From CBDFKQ01 sp965248855 (GTDB lineage: Bacteria > Bacteroidota > Bacteroidia > Cytophagales > 172606-1), in assembly GCA_965248855.1 (NCBI GenBank), contig CBDFKQ010000011.1, forward strand, positions 248,001 to 312,000: 64,000 nucleotides of DNA. Direction: 5' to 3'. Positions 51,775-59,725 of the stretch are shown here, in pieces. Numbering within the stretch: the first letter of the stretch is position 1; every line of letters starts with the position of its first letter. The position numbers and the translations under genes were made by a program. A model generated the notes under the pieces. That model was not told the DNA's origin, made no database searches, and saw nothing but the letters and a program-made list of their open reading frames with translations.

Positions 51775-52590
51775 ATGTATAAATTTTTTTTTAAACTTTT
51801 AGTTATTGCTGCCCTTTTCTCATCGTGCAACAACAATAAAAAAGAAAAGCAACCTGAAAGCGACCCGAATGTCGAAAATGTTCAAATGCCTGCTGAAGAC
51901 CTTGAGGCCATTACTCCCGAAGAGAAAGGAGCTTCTATCGATTTAACAGAAAATAAAAGCTCTCTTAAAGGCCATGAGCAAACCATTGCCTCTTTCCCCA
52001 ATTTAAAATATGTAAGCCCAAAAGGGTATGAAAATGTATTCGTGTTTTATGATTCAGAACACACTCAGGTTATTAATGAAAAAGAAAACAAGGGCGAAGG
52101 TGAACCGGTAATACTAATTTTAAAAACAAAAATAGATAATAAAGAAAAAGATATTTATACTGTCACTTTTTCTCCCGGCATGAGCGATGACCCACTTTTT
52201 ACAATAAAAAAAGGCGATAAAGAAATAAACAGCTTTACTGCATTAGAATTAATATTACCCGGCAATGGCAGTGTTTACACCACAGGCCATACCAATAATA
52301 TGTTTGATGAGAGAAGAAAGTTTCAACTTAAGGATGGTAAAATTAAAGAATCAAAGCAATCTTATTTATATGTTGGTTTGCATACCAAAACCAATGACTC
52401 TTTTCAAATATATTCCGACCTTAATTATTCAAAACCTATTGCCAACTTACCCAAAGACACAGAAATAGAAGTATTAATTAACCAGGGAAGGAATTATTTA
52501 ATCCGCACACCTTTCGGCATTACCGGGTGGTGGAAATACAGTGGCGATCATAAAACGCCAATTAAAGGCTTGACTTATGCGGGTGATTAG
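51775..52590 (+). CDS. Lipoprotein with C-terminal SH3-like domain
   Basis: The 271-residue protein has a lipoprotein signal (KLLVIAALFSSC, lipobox LFSSC, Cys at about 18) and an Asn/Lys-rich linker. An unknown beta domain (about 60-200) is followed by an SH3b-like end (FQIYSDLNYSKPIANLPKDTEIEVL and FGITGWWKYSGD). It lies 22 bases after the GT2 gene. Probably a periplasmic or outer-membrane lipoprotein binding cell wall or peptide; specific role unknown. Confidence 0.75.
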   Translation: MYKFFFKLLVIAALFSSCNNNKKEKQPESDPNVENVQMPAEDLEAITPEEKGASIDLTENKSSLKGHEQTIASFPNLKYVSPKGYENVFVFYDSEHTQVINEKENKGEGEPVILILKTKIDNKEKDIYTVTFSPGMSDDPLFTIKKGDKEINSFTALELILPGNGSVYTTGHTNNMFDERRKFQLKDGKIKESKQSYLYVGLHTKTNDSFQIYSDLNYSKPIANLPKDTEIEVLINQGRNYLIRTPFGITGWWKYSGDHKTPIKGLTYAGD

Positions 52591-52790
52591 TTTAAAAGAT
52601 GGATAAATTGAGGATAATTGCAATTGCAGGAGTCATTTTTTATCATAACTATAACATCTCTATTTTCAAAATCAATGTATTTTTCTAATTGAATGGCTCC
52701 TTTTTTCATAAATACATAAGTTGAATATTTCATGTTATTTGTTATAGATTTATCAGGCCTTAAATTTTTATTAAATGTTAATCTATTCAT
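52587..52790 (-). CDS. Doubtful small open frame
   Basis: A 67-codon leftward frame (internal start MKYSTYVFMKKGAIQLEKYID) overlaps the lipoprotein stop by 4 bases. The product is neither membrane nor signal-bearing and ends SCNCNYPQFIHLLN. It may be a real small protein, but codon bias and context give little support. Confidence 0.25.
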   Translation of the reverse strand: MNRLTFNKNLRPDKSITNNMKYSTYVFMKKGAIQLEKYIDFENRDVIVMIKNDSCNCNYPQFIHLLN

Positions 52791-52799
52791 AGTATATAT

Positions 52800-53460
52800 A
52801 TTTAAGTAAAATACATATATAAAAAAATTATTCTGTCAAAAGTTTCAAATTTTCTTAATTATTTTTTAGTTAGTTCCATATCGTGTTACCTAATAGAACT
52901 TGAAAGTTTTATAGTAATTGACATATTAATTTCCTTTTGATAAATCAATCTAATTTAAATATGATGATAGAAGGGTATAAATACCCTTTTAAGTAATCAC
53001 GAAATGAAAATCCTATAACCATTACCGCCTCTTTTATATAGAAGCTTTTTCCATACCGAGGCAGGTGTCTTCACCTTTACTCTAGCTTTAAAATAGATAT
53101 TTATAAAATGTATTATTTTTGAACTTCAACAATCGTTATTTGGGGCATTTGCAAATATAAAAGGTAAAGATGAACATGGATTATTAAAGTATTTTGATGT
53201 TTCTTCTAGATCCGGTGAACATTAGAAAATCAGAGAGAAGAAAAAAAAGCCGGAAAAGATATGGCTTAGTTTTGAATAGGACTAGCATTAATTTATATAC
53301 CATTAAAACTTCTATGGAAATTCATTTTAATTGAAATTAATCAAAAAGTTGTAGTTCTTAATAAAATTCAATGAATTTTTAAGAAAAAGAAACTTTTAAA
53401 GCATATTTCCTTGTTAAAAATATTGTAATGTGTTAATTTAGAGGAGTTAAAAATAAAATT
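52800..53460. other. Relic-rich intergenic region
   Basis: No intact gene is seen. The region holds a truncated REP hairpin at 53063-53076. At about 53121-53224 there is a gene fragment in frame (FELQQSLFGAFANIKGKDEH, then LLKYFDVSSRSGEH and a stop), followed in another frame by a hydrophobic IGLALIYIPLKLLWKF stretch. The fragment is not assignable to a family. The end of the region is the leader of the Panacea-domain gene. Confidence 0.45.
53063..53076. repeat. Truncated REP hairpin
   Basis: AGGTG-TCTT-CACCT keeps the inner stem of the REP palindrome found at 34831, 34978 and 35718 but has lost the outer GTGTC/GACAC. It suggests past REP mobilisation to this site about 17 kb away. Confidence 0.4.
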
Positions 53461-53973
53461 ATGTATTCACCACAAGAAATTGCCAATTATTTTTTAAAAA
53501 AAGGGAAAACTGAGCAGAAGGAAATTACTCCCATGAAATTACAAAAGCTGCTTTATTTTGCTCATGGTTGGTATTTAGCAGAAACGGGAAAGCCCTTATT
53601 GAACGAAACTATTGAAGTTTGGAAATATGGACCCGTTGTTTCATCTATATATGAATTTTTTAAAAGTTATGGAAACGATCCAATTCAAAGTTATGTAGAA
53701 TATATCAGTCCTTCCGGTTCATCATTTTACCAACCCACCTTAAAGGCAGATAAAAAAGTTTTGGATATTTTAGACGGGGTATGGTACATTTATTCCGATT
53801 TTTCTGCGCGTACATTATCAAATATGACGCACGAAGAAGGCACACCATGGTCGCAAATTGTAGATGAGCATGGTGGAATTGAAAATGTTCAACGAGGGAA
53901 AGATATTGAAGATTATCGCATACGCCAGTATTTTGTTGATAAATTAAAATTAGTTGAGAATGGAAGAGAATAA
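53461..53973 (+). CDS. Panacea (DUF4065) domain protein, probable antitoxin
   Basis: The 170-residue soluble protein has the Panacea/SocA-like signature: YSPQEIANYFLKKGK, then ITPMKLQKLLYFAHGWYLAETGKPL. EVWKYGPVVSSIYEFFKSYG and THEEGTPWSQI follow. Length and motif order fit stand-alone DUF4065 proteins. This domain is known as an exchangeable antitoxin that neutralises many unrelated toxins, usually encoded by the adjacent gene. The next gene overlaps it by 14 bases and encodes a small membrane protein. The antitoxin role is established for the family; for this protein it is inferred. Confidence 0.85.
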   Translation: MYSPQEIANYFLKKGKTEQKEITPMKLQKLLYFAHGWYLAETGKPLLNETIEVWKYGPVVSSIYEFFKSYGNDPIQSYVEYISPSGSSFYQPTLKADKKVLDILDGVWYIYSDFSARTLSNMTHEEGTPWSQIVDEHGGIENVQRGKDIEDYRIRQYFVDKLKLVENGRE

Positions 53974-54460
53974 TAGGTTTCTGCAAGAAAAAGATGCCAT
54001 TAAAGCAGAAGAACTTAAAAGAAATCCTGTATTCTTAGAAAGCATTGCCGAACCGCCTGAAGAAAAAGAATATATAAGGAACAAACAAGAGATAGAACTA
54101 CAAGCCCTTCGATTAAATAATAAAAATCAGGAATTAAAAAATCAGGAACTTACGCTTCAAAATGAAGGTATCACCCTCCGAAATCAAAATGCATCTTTAA
54201 AAAACGAAGGTGAGAGGCAGGATAAGGATGAAAGAAAAAAATATGCTTACCGTATTTTTTGGATGATCTGTTTCTGGCTTTGTTTAATTATCACAATATT
54301 AGCTTTCAGCGGATGGAAATTGGGTGATTTTATTTTATCTGATACTGTTTTAATAACATTAATTGGATCTACAACCATTACGGTTGCCGGTTTCTTTTTT
54401 GCGGTTGTTAAGTATCTTTTTCCGGAAAACAAAGACAATAAAAGCCAGGTAATTAATTAG
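53960..54460 (+). CDS. Coiled-coil, two-helix membrane protein, probable toxin partner of the Panacea gene
   Basis: The start is at the ATG at 53960, giving 166 residues. A cytoplasmic coiled coil (about 40-95, with repeated Q-E-L and N-E/N-Q segments such as KNQELKNQELTLQNEG) leads into two membrane helices (98-117 and 130-153). Overlap of 14 bases with the Panacea gene means the two are coupled. Panacea modules with membrane-disrupting transmembrane toxins are known. The layout matches, but no sequence family is recognised. It could instead be a co-opted accessory protein. Confidence 0.65.
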   Translation: MEENNRFLQEKDAIKAEELKRNPVFLESIAEPPEEKEYIRNKQEIELQALRLNNKNQELKNQELTLQNEGITLRNQNASLKNEGERQDKDERKKYAYRIFWMICFWLCLIITILAFSGWKLGDFILSDTVLITLIGSTTITVAGFFFAVVKYLFPENKDNKSQVIN

Positions 54461-54470
54461 TAATTGTATG

Positions 54471-55565
54471 TTATTCTTCCAGGTATTTTAAAAATATATT
54501 TTCGGATTTTTGAACCCAGGCTCTAAAAATTTCAGATTTATTTTGATGATGCGGAAGATACTCTAATAGTTTGCTTATATTAAAGGTGTTGGCACTAACG
54601 CCTGCTCCTGATTTTTTCGCATCAATGGCATTGCAAGTTTGCTCAAACTGCCCCTGAATAGGTACCATCATAACAGGAATTCCTAAATACATTGCTTCGC
54701 AAACCGATTCAAAGCCCGCAGTACTTACAAAACCGCGTGCACTTTTCATGTACTCCAAAAATAATTGATCATCAACCTGATGAAAAGTTAAATTTTTATT
54801 AACTACCCAAGGATTTTCAACCTCTTTTTTATCCCAAAAACAATGCAATACAATTTCAGGGTTTTTTTTGTGCCATTCAATAATCTCTTCACTGTAACCC
54901 GGCATATTGATGTAAACCAAAATGTGTTCGCCTTTTTCAGTTTTAAGATTTAAAACTTCTTTTCGAAGCAGGGGAGGTACAACAAATATTTTTTTCGCTG
55001 CTTCATCATTCACTTCCCTGAAAGATAAAGCCAATTTTTTGTCATATCCGATTGAAGTAATTTTATTTAACATTTTTAATAAATTCCTGTCAGTCGTACT
55101 TCCTTCAGGGAAATCAAAATCATTATGTTCTAAAAAATATTGATGTCCAATGGTTAAAAATTTTATATTTCTTTTTTTGAAGCCTAAGTTATTCAACCCT
55201 CCCAATATATCATAAAAGTTGATCACCACATCCGGAGATTTTTCATTTAATACCTCTCTTATCCGTTTTAAACTCTTAAAAAAGATACCACTCCCCGCTA
55301 TATTATATAAAATAGTATTAATTATTTTTATTCCCTTTCCTTGGCTATCGGCAACGAAATTCGGGCTTTCAAATGCTTCAATAGGCGAATTAATCTTTTC
55401 ATGAAAAAATCGAGGAATTTTTCGCCTTTCATTTTTACCCACCAATAAGTAACTTATTTCATGCCCTGCATTAATAATAATATTATACAGACTAATAGCT
55501 TGAGTTAAATGCCCTCTGCCTTCACCTTGAACAATAAAAATAAAATTTAATTTTTTCTTTTCCAT
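54471..55565 (-). CDS. GT-B glycosyltransferase of the MurG/UGT-like type
   Basis: The 364-residue protein begins NFIFIVQGEGRGHLTQAISLYNII, the substrate loop of GT28-like enzymes that take a lipid- or sugar-bound acceptor. The C-terminal half contains ILVYINMPGYSEEIIEW, FVSTAGFESVCEAMYLGIPVMMVP and EQTCNAID, the nucleotide-sugar binding motifs of this fold. There is no signal peptide. It is annotated elsewhere in the phylum simply as glycosyltransferase. It converges with the Panacea-module membrane gene. Acceptor unknown. Confidence 0.85.
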   Translation of the reverse strand: MEKKKLNFIFIVQGEGRGHLTQAISLYNIIINAGHEISYLLVGKNERRKIPRFFHEKINSPIEAFESPNFVADSQGKGIKIINTILYNIAGSGIFFKSLKRIREVLNEKSPDVVINFYDILGGLNNLGFKKRNIKFLTIGHQYFLEHNDFDFPEGSTTDRNLLKMLNKITSIGYDKKLALSFREVNDEAAKKIFVVPPLLRKEVLNLKTEKGEHILVYINMPGYSEEIIEWHKKNPEIVLHCFWDKKEVENPWVVNKNLTFHQVDDQLFLEYMKSARGFVSTAGFESVCEAMYLGIPVMMVPIQGQFEQTCNAIDAKKSGAGVSANTFNISKLLEYLPHHQNKSEIFRAWVQKSENIFLKYLEE

Positions 55566-55910
55566 TATCGTTTTTTCAATATTTTTATTTTTACCGGTAA
55601 AATAACTTACAAAAATTTAATTTTTAATTATAAGCTTGAATACAACCTATTATTACACAAAATTAATTGGAGATATGGTTTCCATGAACAATCTCTTAAT
55701 TTTATTTAAATTATGAGTATACCGATATTGATAAAATGATAATTATAAAATTATTTTATTTTTATTATTTATTTTAATTTTTTTTTCCTGAATAATTTTT
55801 AAAATAGAAAGCATATATAATTCAGCTTATTATTCTATCTAAAATATTTTAATGTGCTATACCGGTTAATAATTAAATTTATAATCTTTGTCGGATTTTA
55901 AATTTTTTCT
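55566..55910. other. AT-rich divergent intergenic region
   Basis: These 345 bases separate the leftward glycosyltransferase from coaX and must contain both promoters. TAATCTTTG near 55882 is close to a -7 element for coaX, with one extra base. No gene, repeat or strong hairpin is seen. Confidence 0.4.
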
Positions 55911-56636
55911 ATGAATTTAGTTATAGATGCAGGTAATACACATATTAAGGCGGGTTTATTTGAAGGAAATGATTTAGTTTATTTTTTGGAAACTTTTACA
56001 TTGGATGAAATTTTCAATTTCATTTCAAATTATAAAATTGAAAATACTTTATTATGTTCGGTAATTATTATTCCGGATGAATGGATGAATGTATTAAAGA
56101 AAAAATCAAAATTATTTATTCTTGATTATAAATTACCCATTCCTATAATTAATATTTATAAAACACCCGAAACCCTGGGTATGGATAGGCTTGCGGGAGT
56201 AATAGGTGCAAATTTTTTATTTCCAAAAATGGATTGTCTGGTTATAGATATCGGCACTTGCCTGAAATTTGATTTGATTGATAAAAATAAAAATTATATG
56301 GGAGGCAGTATCTCTCCGGGTTTGCACATGCGCTTTCAATCTTTACATCATTTTACATCAAAACTTCCATTACTTGAACCATGTTTAGAAAAAATTGATC
56401 TGATAGGAAATACTACACAACAAGCAATACAAAGCGGCGTTATCAACGGAATGATAAATGAAATTAACGGAACCATTAGCAGTTATAAGGAAAAAATACT
56501 TGATATTCGTTTAATTCTTTGCGGGGGTGATGCTCTTTTCTTTGAAACTAAAATAAATCAAACCATATTTGCAGTCCCAAAATTGGTGCTTATCGGGCTG
56601 AATAGTATTTTACAACACAATGTCTCTAAAAAATAA
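55911..56636 (+). CDS. coaX: Type III pantothenate kinase
   Basis: The 241-residue cytoplasmic enzyme phosphorylates pantothenate, the first step of coenzyme A synthesis. It is an ASKHA-fold protein with MNLVIDAGNTHIKAGLFE (phosphate 1), TPETLGMDRLAGVIGA (pantothenate binding) and LVIDIGTCLKFDLID (phosphate 2). MGGSISPGLHMRFQSLHHFTSKLP follows, and LRLILCGGDA-type ILCGGDALFFE closes it. All CoaX blocks are present. Its end overlaps the next gene by 17 bases. Confidence 0.92.
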   Translation: MNLVIDAGNTHIKAGLFEGNDLVYFLETFTLDEIFNFISNYKIENTLLCSVIIIPDEWMNVLKKKSKLFILDYKLPIPIINIYKTPETLGMDRLAGVIGANFLFPKMDCLVIDIGTCLKFDLIDKNKNYMGGSISPGLHMRFQSLHHFTSKLPLLEPCLEKIDLIGNTTQQAIQSGVINGMINEINGTISSYKEKILDIRLILCGGDALFFETKINQTIFAVPKLVLIGLNSILQHNVSKK

Positions 56637-57918
56637 AATTTTAATTTTTTGTGCAGGTTTGGTATTAACTTTAAATGCCGGTGCACAAAACACCAACAAT
56701 TCACCTTACTCTGAATACGGCATTGGAGATTTAAATCCTCAATATTATGCTGCGCAAGCAGGCATGGGTGGGATAGGTGTAAGTAATGCCAATGGGTTCA
56801 ATATTAATAATATAAATCCTGCACTGCTTGCACGTAATAATAAGTTCACAGCTTTTGAATTTGGAGTTTACGGAAAATCTCAAAAATTAAGCAGCGAAGG
56901 CAAAACGCAGAATTCTGTTTCAGGTACTTTACAATATATTTCTCTGGCGTTTCCTGTAACATCCCAAAAATCAGATACTTCCAATTTGCATTGGACTACA
57001 GGGCTTGCACTTTCTCCATATTCAAATGTTTATTATAAAGTTGTCAGGCCTTATTATGATCCCGGAGTTGGTTTAATAACATATCCTGCAAACGGAACAG
57101 GTGGATTAACGAAAATTGATTTTAATAATGGTTTTAAGCTTAATAAAAATTGGTATTTAGGTTTAAAAATAAGTTATATTTTTGGTGATGTTACCAAGGA
57201 AGGTACAGCATCTCTTGCAAATGGTGGTTATCCGGTTACATTGATAGACCGAACAAATCAACATGGTTTTGATTTTAAATTTGGCTCAGCATATCGTAAA
57301 AAACTTAAAGAAAAATTATATTTTAATGCAGGGTTAACTTATGAATTAAGTTCTAAGCTTAATTCAACAAAATTAAGATATTCCCAAATTAATATCAGTA
57401 ATCCTCCACAATCCGATACATTAAGATCAACAGATCAGGGCATTACCAAACTACCTTCTCAATTGCAGTTTGGTATTAGTATTGACGATCCTTATCACTG
57501 GACAATCGGTGCTGACTTTTCATATGTTGCAGGTGCTAATGCTGATTTTTCTTACATATCTTCTTCTATAAATACAGGTACGGCTATTGATAAGCTTACA
57601 TACAGCAATGGTTATTCATTTACGATAGGAGGGGAGTATACACCAAATATTTTTTCTTATAATTTAATAAGCAGAATGACTTACAGGGCAGGAGTAAATT
57701 ATTCAATAACTCCCATAACTATAAATAATAACCAAATTACCGACATGAGTGCTTCGGTAGGGACTTCTTTGCCTATCGGGAGAGGTAATACTTTAGTAAA
57801 TTTAGCTTTAAGTATGGGCAAAAGAGGGTCTTCAGCATATGTTCAGGAAAATTATTTTCGTGTAAATTTAGGAATTACCATAAACGACCAATGGTTTAAA
57901 AGAAGGAAAATCGATTAA
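56620..57918 (+). CDS. Outer-membrane beta-barrel protein (FadL/OmpP1-like style)
   Basis: The 432-residue protein has a signal peptide (about 1-22, ending NAGAQ). The early block NSPYSEYGIGDLNPQYYAAQAGMGGIGVS and the following NINPALLA are typical of FadL/OmpP1-like outer-membrane proteins that often follow coaX in this phylum. The rest alternates hydrophobic strands and ends with the final strand NDQWFKRRKID, without a canonical aromatic C-terminal residue. It probably resides in the outer membrane; transported ligand unknown. Confidence 0.78.
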   Translation: MSLKNKILIFCAGLVLTLNAGAQNTNNSPYSEYGIGDLNPQYYAAQAGMGGIGVSNANGFNINNINPALLARNNKFTAFEFGVYGKSQKLSSEGKTQNSVSGTLQYISLAFPVTSQKSDTSNLHWTTGLALSPYSNVYYKVVRPYYDPGVGLITYPANGTGGLTKIDFNNGFKLNKNWYLGLKISYIFGDVTKEGTASLANGGYPVTLIDRTNQHGFDFKFGSAYRKKLKEKLYFNAGLTYELSSKLNSTKLRYSQINISNPPQSDTLRSTDQGITKLPSQLQFGISIDDPYHWTIGADFSYVAGANADFSYISSSINTGTAIDKLTYSNGYSFTIGGEYTPNIFSYNLISRMTYRAGVNYSITPITINNNQITDMSASVGTSLPIGRGNTLVNLALSMGKRGSSAYVQENYFRVNLGITINDQWFKRRKID

Positions 57919-57999
57919 TCTGAATTTTAAATATTTTTCTTTTGTTTGGGCAAAAGGAATAATAAATAATCCGGTCATTTTCTTTTTTAATAAAAATAT

Positions 58000-58494
58000 A
58001 TGTTTATCCCTTTCGAGAATTTACCTTCTTCTTCTAAAATATGGCTTTATCAATCACTAATGCCGTTTGCAAAAGAAATTAAAAACTCAATTGAAAGAAA
58101 AACGGAAAACTTTTTATCTCAATGGGATGCGCATGGCAAACCCTTGCAGGCTTCATATAAAATTATTTACGATCATTTTATGGTTATTGCTGTTAATGAA
58201 AATTACAACCGGGCAAGTGGATGCTCTATAGATAAATCAATCCATCTTATTCAAGAAATTGAGAAGAGTTTTAATATAAATCTTTTTGACCGTTTAAATC
58301 AGGCTATTCTTATTGATGGCAAAATTGAATTCAAAACCTTAAAACAAATAAAAGAGGAAATAGAGATGGGTAATTTTAAATCTGATACTATTGTATTTAA
58401 CAATATGATTAATACGGTGGAAGGTTTAGAAAATTCATGGCAGATACCTGCTTCACAATCATGGTTAAATAAATTTATTCCTGTTACTTCTTAA
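58000..58494 (+). CDS. Conserved small cytoplasmic protein (often mislabelled ABC transporter ATPase)
   Basis: The 164-residue protein begins MFIPFENLPSSSKIWLYQS and has the family block LSQWDAHGKPLQASYKI followed by NRASGCSIDKSIHLIQEIE. It closes with TVFNN-type IVFNNMINTVEGLENSW. It is widespread in this phylum and frequently carries the label ABC transporter ATPase. It has no Walker A, signature or Walker B motif, so that label is not supported here. Function unknown. It stands alone between the beta-barrel gene and folB. Confidence 0.8.
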   Translation: MFIPFENLPSSSKIWLYQSLMPFAKEIKNSIERKTENFLSQWDAHGKPLQASYKIIYDHFMVIAVNENYNRASGCSIDKSIHLIQEIEKSFNINLFDRLNQAILIDGKIEFKTLKQIKEEIEMGNFKSDTIVFNNMINTVEGLENSWQIPASQSWLNKFIPVTS

Positions 58495-58511
58495 TTTATC
58501 TATACCTCAAA

Positions 58512-58862
58512 TCATTTTTTAAGTGTTACCCTTGCTCTTTGGCAAACGCCCCCTATAGGAGGATTGAATTTTGAAACACTCACTGTTACAGATTCTATTA
58601 GCGGGTATTGTACATAAGTTAATTCAATAATTCTTTGTGCAATGTGCTCAAGTAATTTGGTTTGTTCCTCCATTGCCTGTCTGGCAATTTTATATAAATT
58701 TTCATAATTTACTGTAACCTGCAAGTTATCTTCTTCTGCAGCCTTATCTATATCTGCTTCCACGATTATATCAATAGAATATTTGTTGCCTATTTTTCTT
58801 TCTTCTTTGTAAAATCCATGATAGGCAAAAAATTCAATCCCTTCAAGGGCAATTAATCCCAT
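58512..58862 (-). CDS. folB: Dihydroneopterin aldolase
   Basis: The 116-residue enzyme converts 7,8-dihydroneopterin to 6-hydroxymethyl-dihydropterin in folate synthesis. It shows the T-fold pattern: IALEGIEFFAYHGFYKEERKIG with the pterin-binding FAYHGFY. VTVNYENLYKIARQAM, EHIAQRII and the final FNPPIGGVCQRARVTL, with the conserved P-P-I-G-G, follow. Length fits the family. It converges with the gene at 58000. Confidence 0.92.
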   Translation of the reverse strand: MGLIALEGIEFFAYHGFYKEERKIGNKYSIDIIVEADIDKAAEEDNLQVTVNYENLYKIARQAMEEQTKLLEHIAQRIIELTYVQYPLIESVTVSVSKFNPPIGGVCQRARVTLKK

Positions 58863-58959
58863 ATTTTATTTATTTAGAATTGCATTATAACATATGATTG
58901 TAAAATATTAATGATAATTACCATATTCAATATCATTAATATTTTATTCAACATATTTA

Positions 58960-59691
58960 TTATTCGTCGACACTTATTTTATTCATAAAATTTTTCGCTC
59001 TTGTAATTTCATCATTTGCTTTATCTGTTTCAACCAAGCCATCACGTAAACGAATTATTCTGTGAGAATACTTAGCAATATCTTCTTCGTGAGTTACCAT
59101 TATAATACTGTTCCCTTTTGAATGTAATTCCTCAAAAAGATCCATAATCTCATAAGAAGTTTTGGAATCCAAATTTCCGGTTGGTTCATCTGCCAATAAA
59201 ATACTTGGGTTATTAACCAAAGCACGGGCAATAGCTACTCTTTGTCTTTGCCCGCCGGATAGTTCATTGGGTTTATGTTTATAACGGTCACCCAAACCAA
59301 CGTTTTTTAAGGTTAACATCGCTTTTTCTGTTCTATCCCGTTTATTTAAACCTGCATATATTAATGGAAGTGCAACATTTTCTAAAGCAGTAGAGCGCGG
59401 CAATAAATTAAAAGTTTGAAAAACAAAACCTATTTCTTTGTTTCGTATACCGGCAAGCTCATTATCCGACATATCACTTACGTCTTTGCCATTTAATACA
59501 TAACTGCCTTCTGTTGGAGTATCTAAGCAGCCTACAATATTCATCATAGTTGATTTCCCTGAACCGGAAGGACCCATAAAGGCAACATACTCACCCTTAT
59601 CAATTGATATTGTTATTCCTTTTAAAGCTTCCACCACTTCACTTCCCATTATGTAGCGTTTGGTTATTGCTTTTGTTTCAATGATTTTCAT
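58960..59691 (-). CDS. ABC transporter ATP-binding protein (LolD/MacB-like)
   Basis: The 243-residue ATPase has all canonical motifs: Walker A GPSGSGKST, Q-loop FQTFNLL, signature LSGGQRQRVAIARAL, Walker B ILLADEPTGNLDS and the H-loop VTHEED. The order and the AFMGPSGSGKSTMMNIVGCLDTPTEG region match the LolD/MacB/FtsE-type class that drives lipoprotein release or mechanotransmission. The partner permease is not adjacent; the next upstream gene on this strand is the TPR membrane protein 34 bases away. Confidence 0.9.
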   Translation of the reverse strand: MKIIETKAITKRYIMGSEVVEALKGITISIDKGEYVAFMGPSGSGKSTMMNIVGCLDTPTEGSYVLNGKDVSDMSDNELAGIRNKEIGFVFQTFNLLPRSTALENVALPLIYAGLNKRDRTEKAMLTLKNVGLGDRYKHKPNELSGGQRQRVAIARALVNNPSILLADEPTGNLDSKTSYEIMDLFEELHSKGNSIIMVTHEEDIAKYSHRIIRLRDGLVETDKANDEITRAKNFMNKISVDE

Positions 59692-59725
59692 AAAATGATA
59701 GGGCTAAAATCAAATTTAAACAAAA

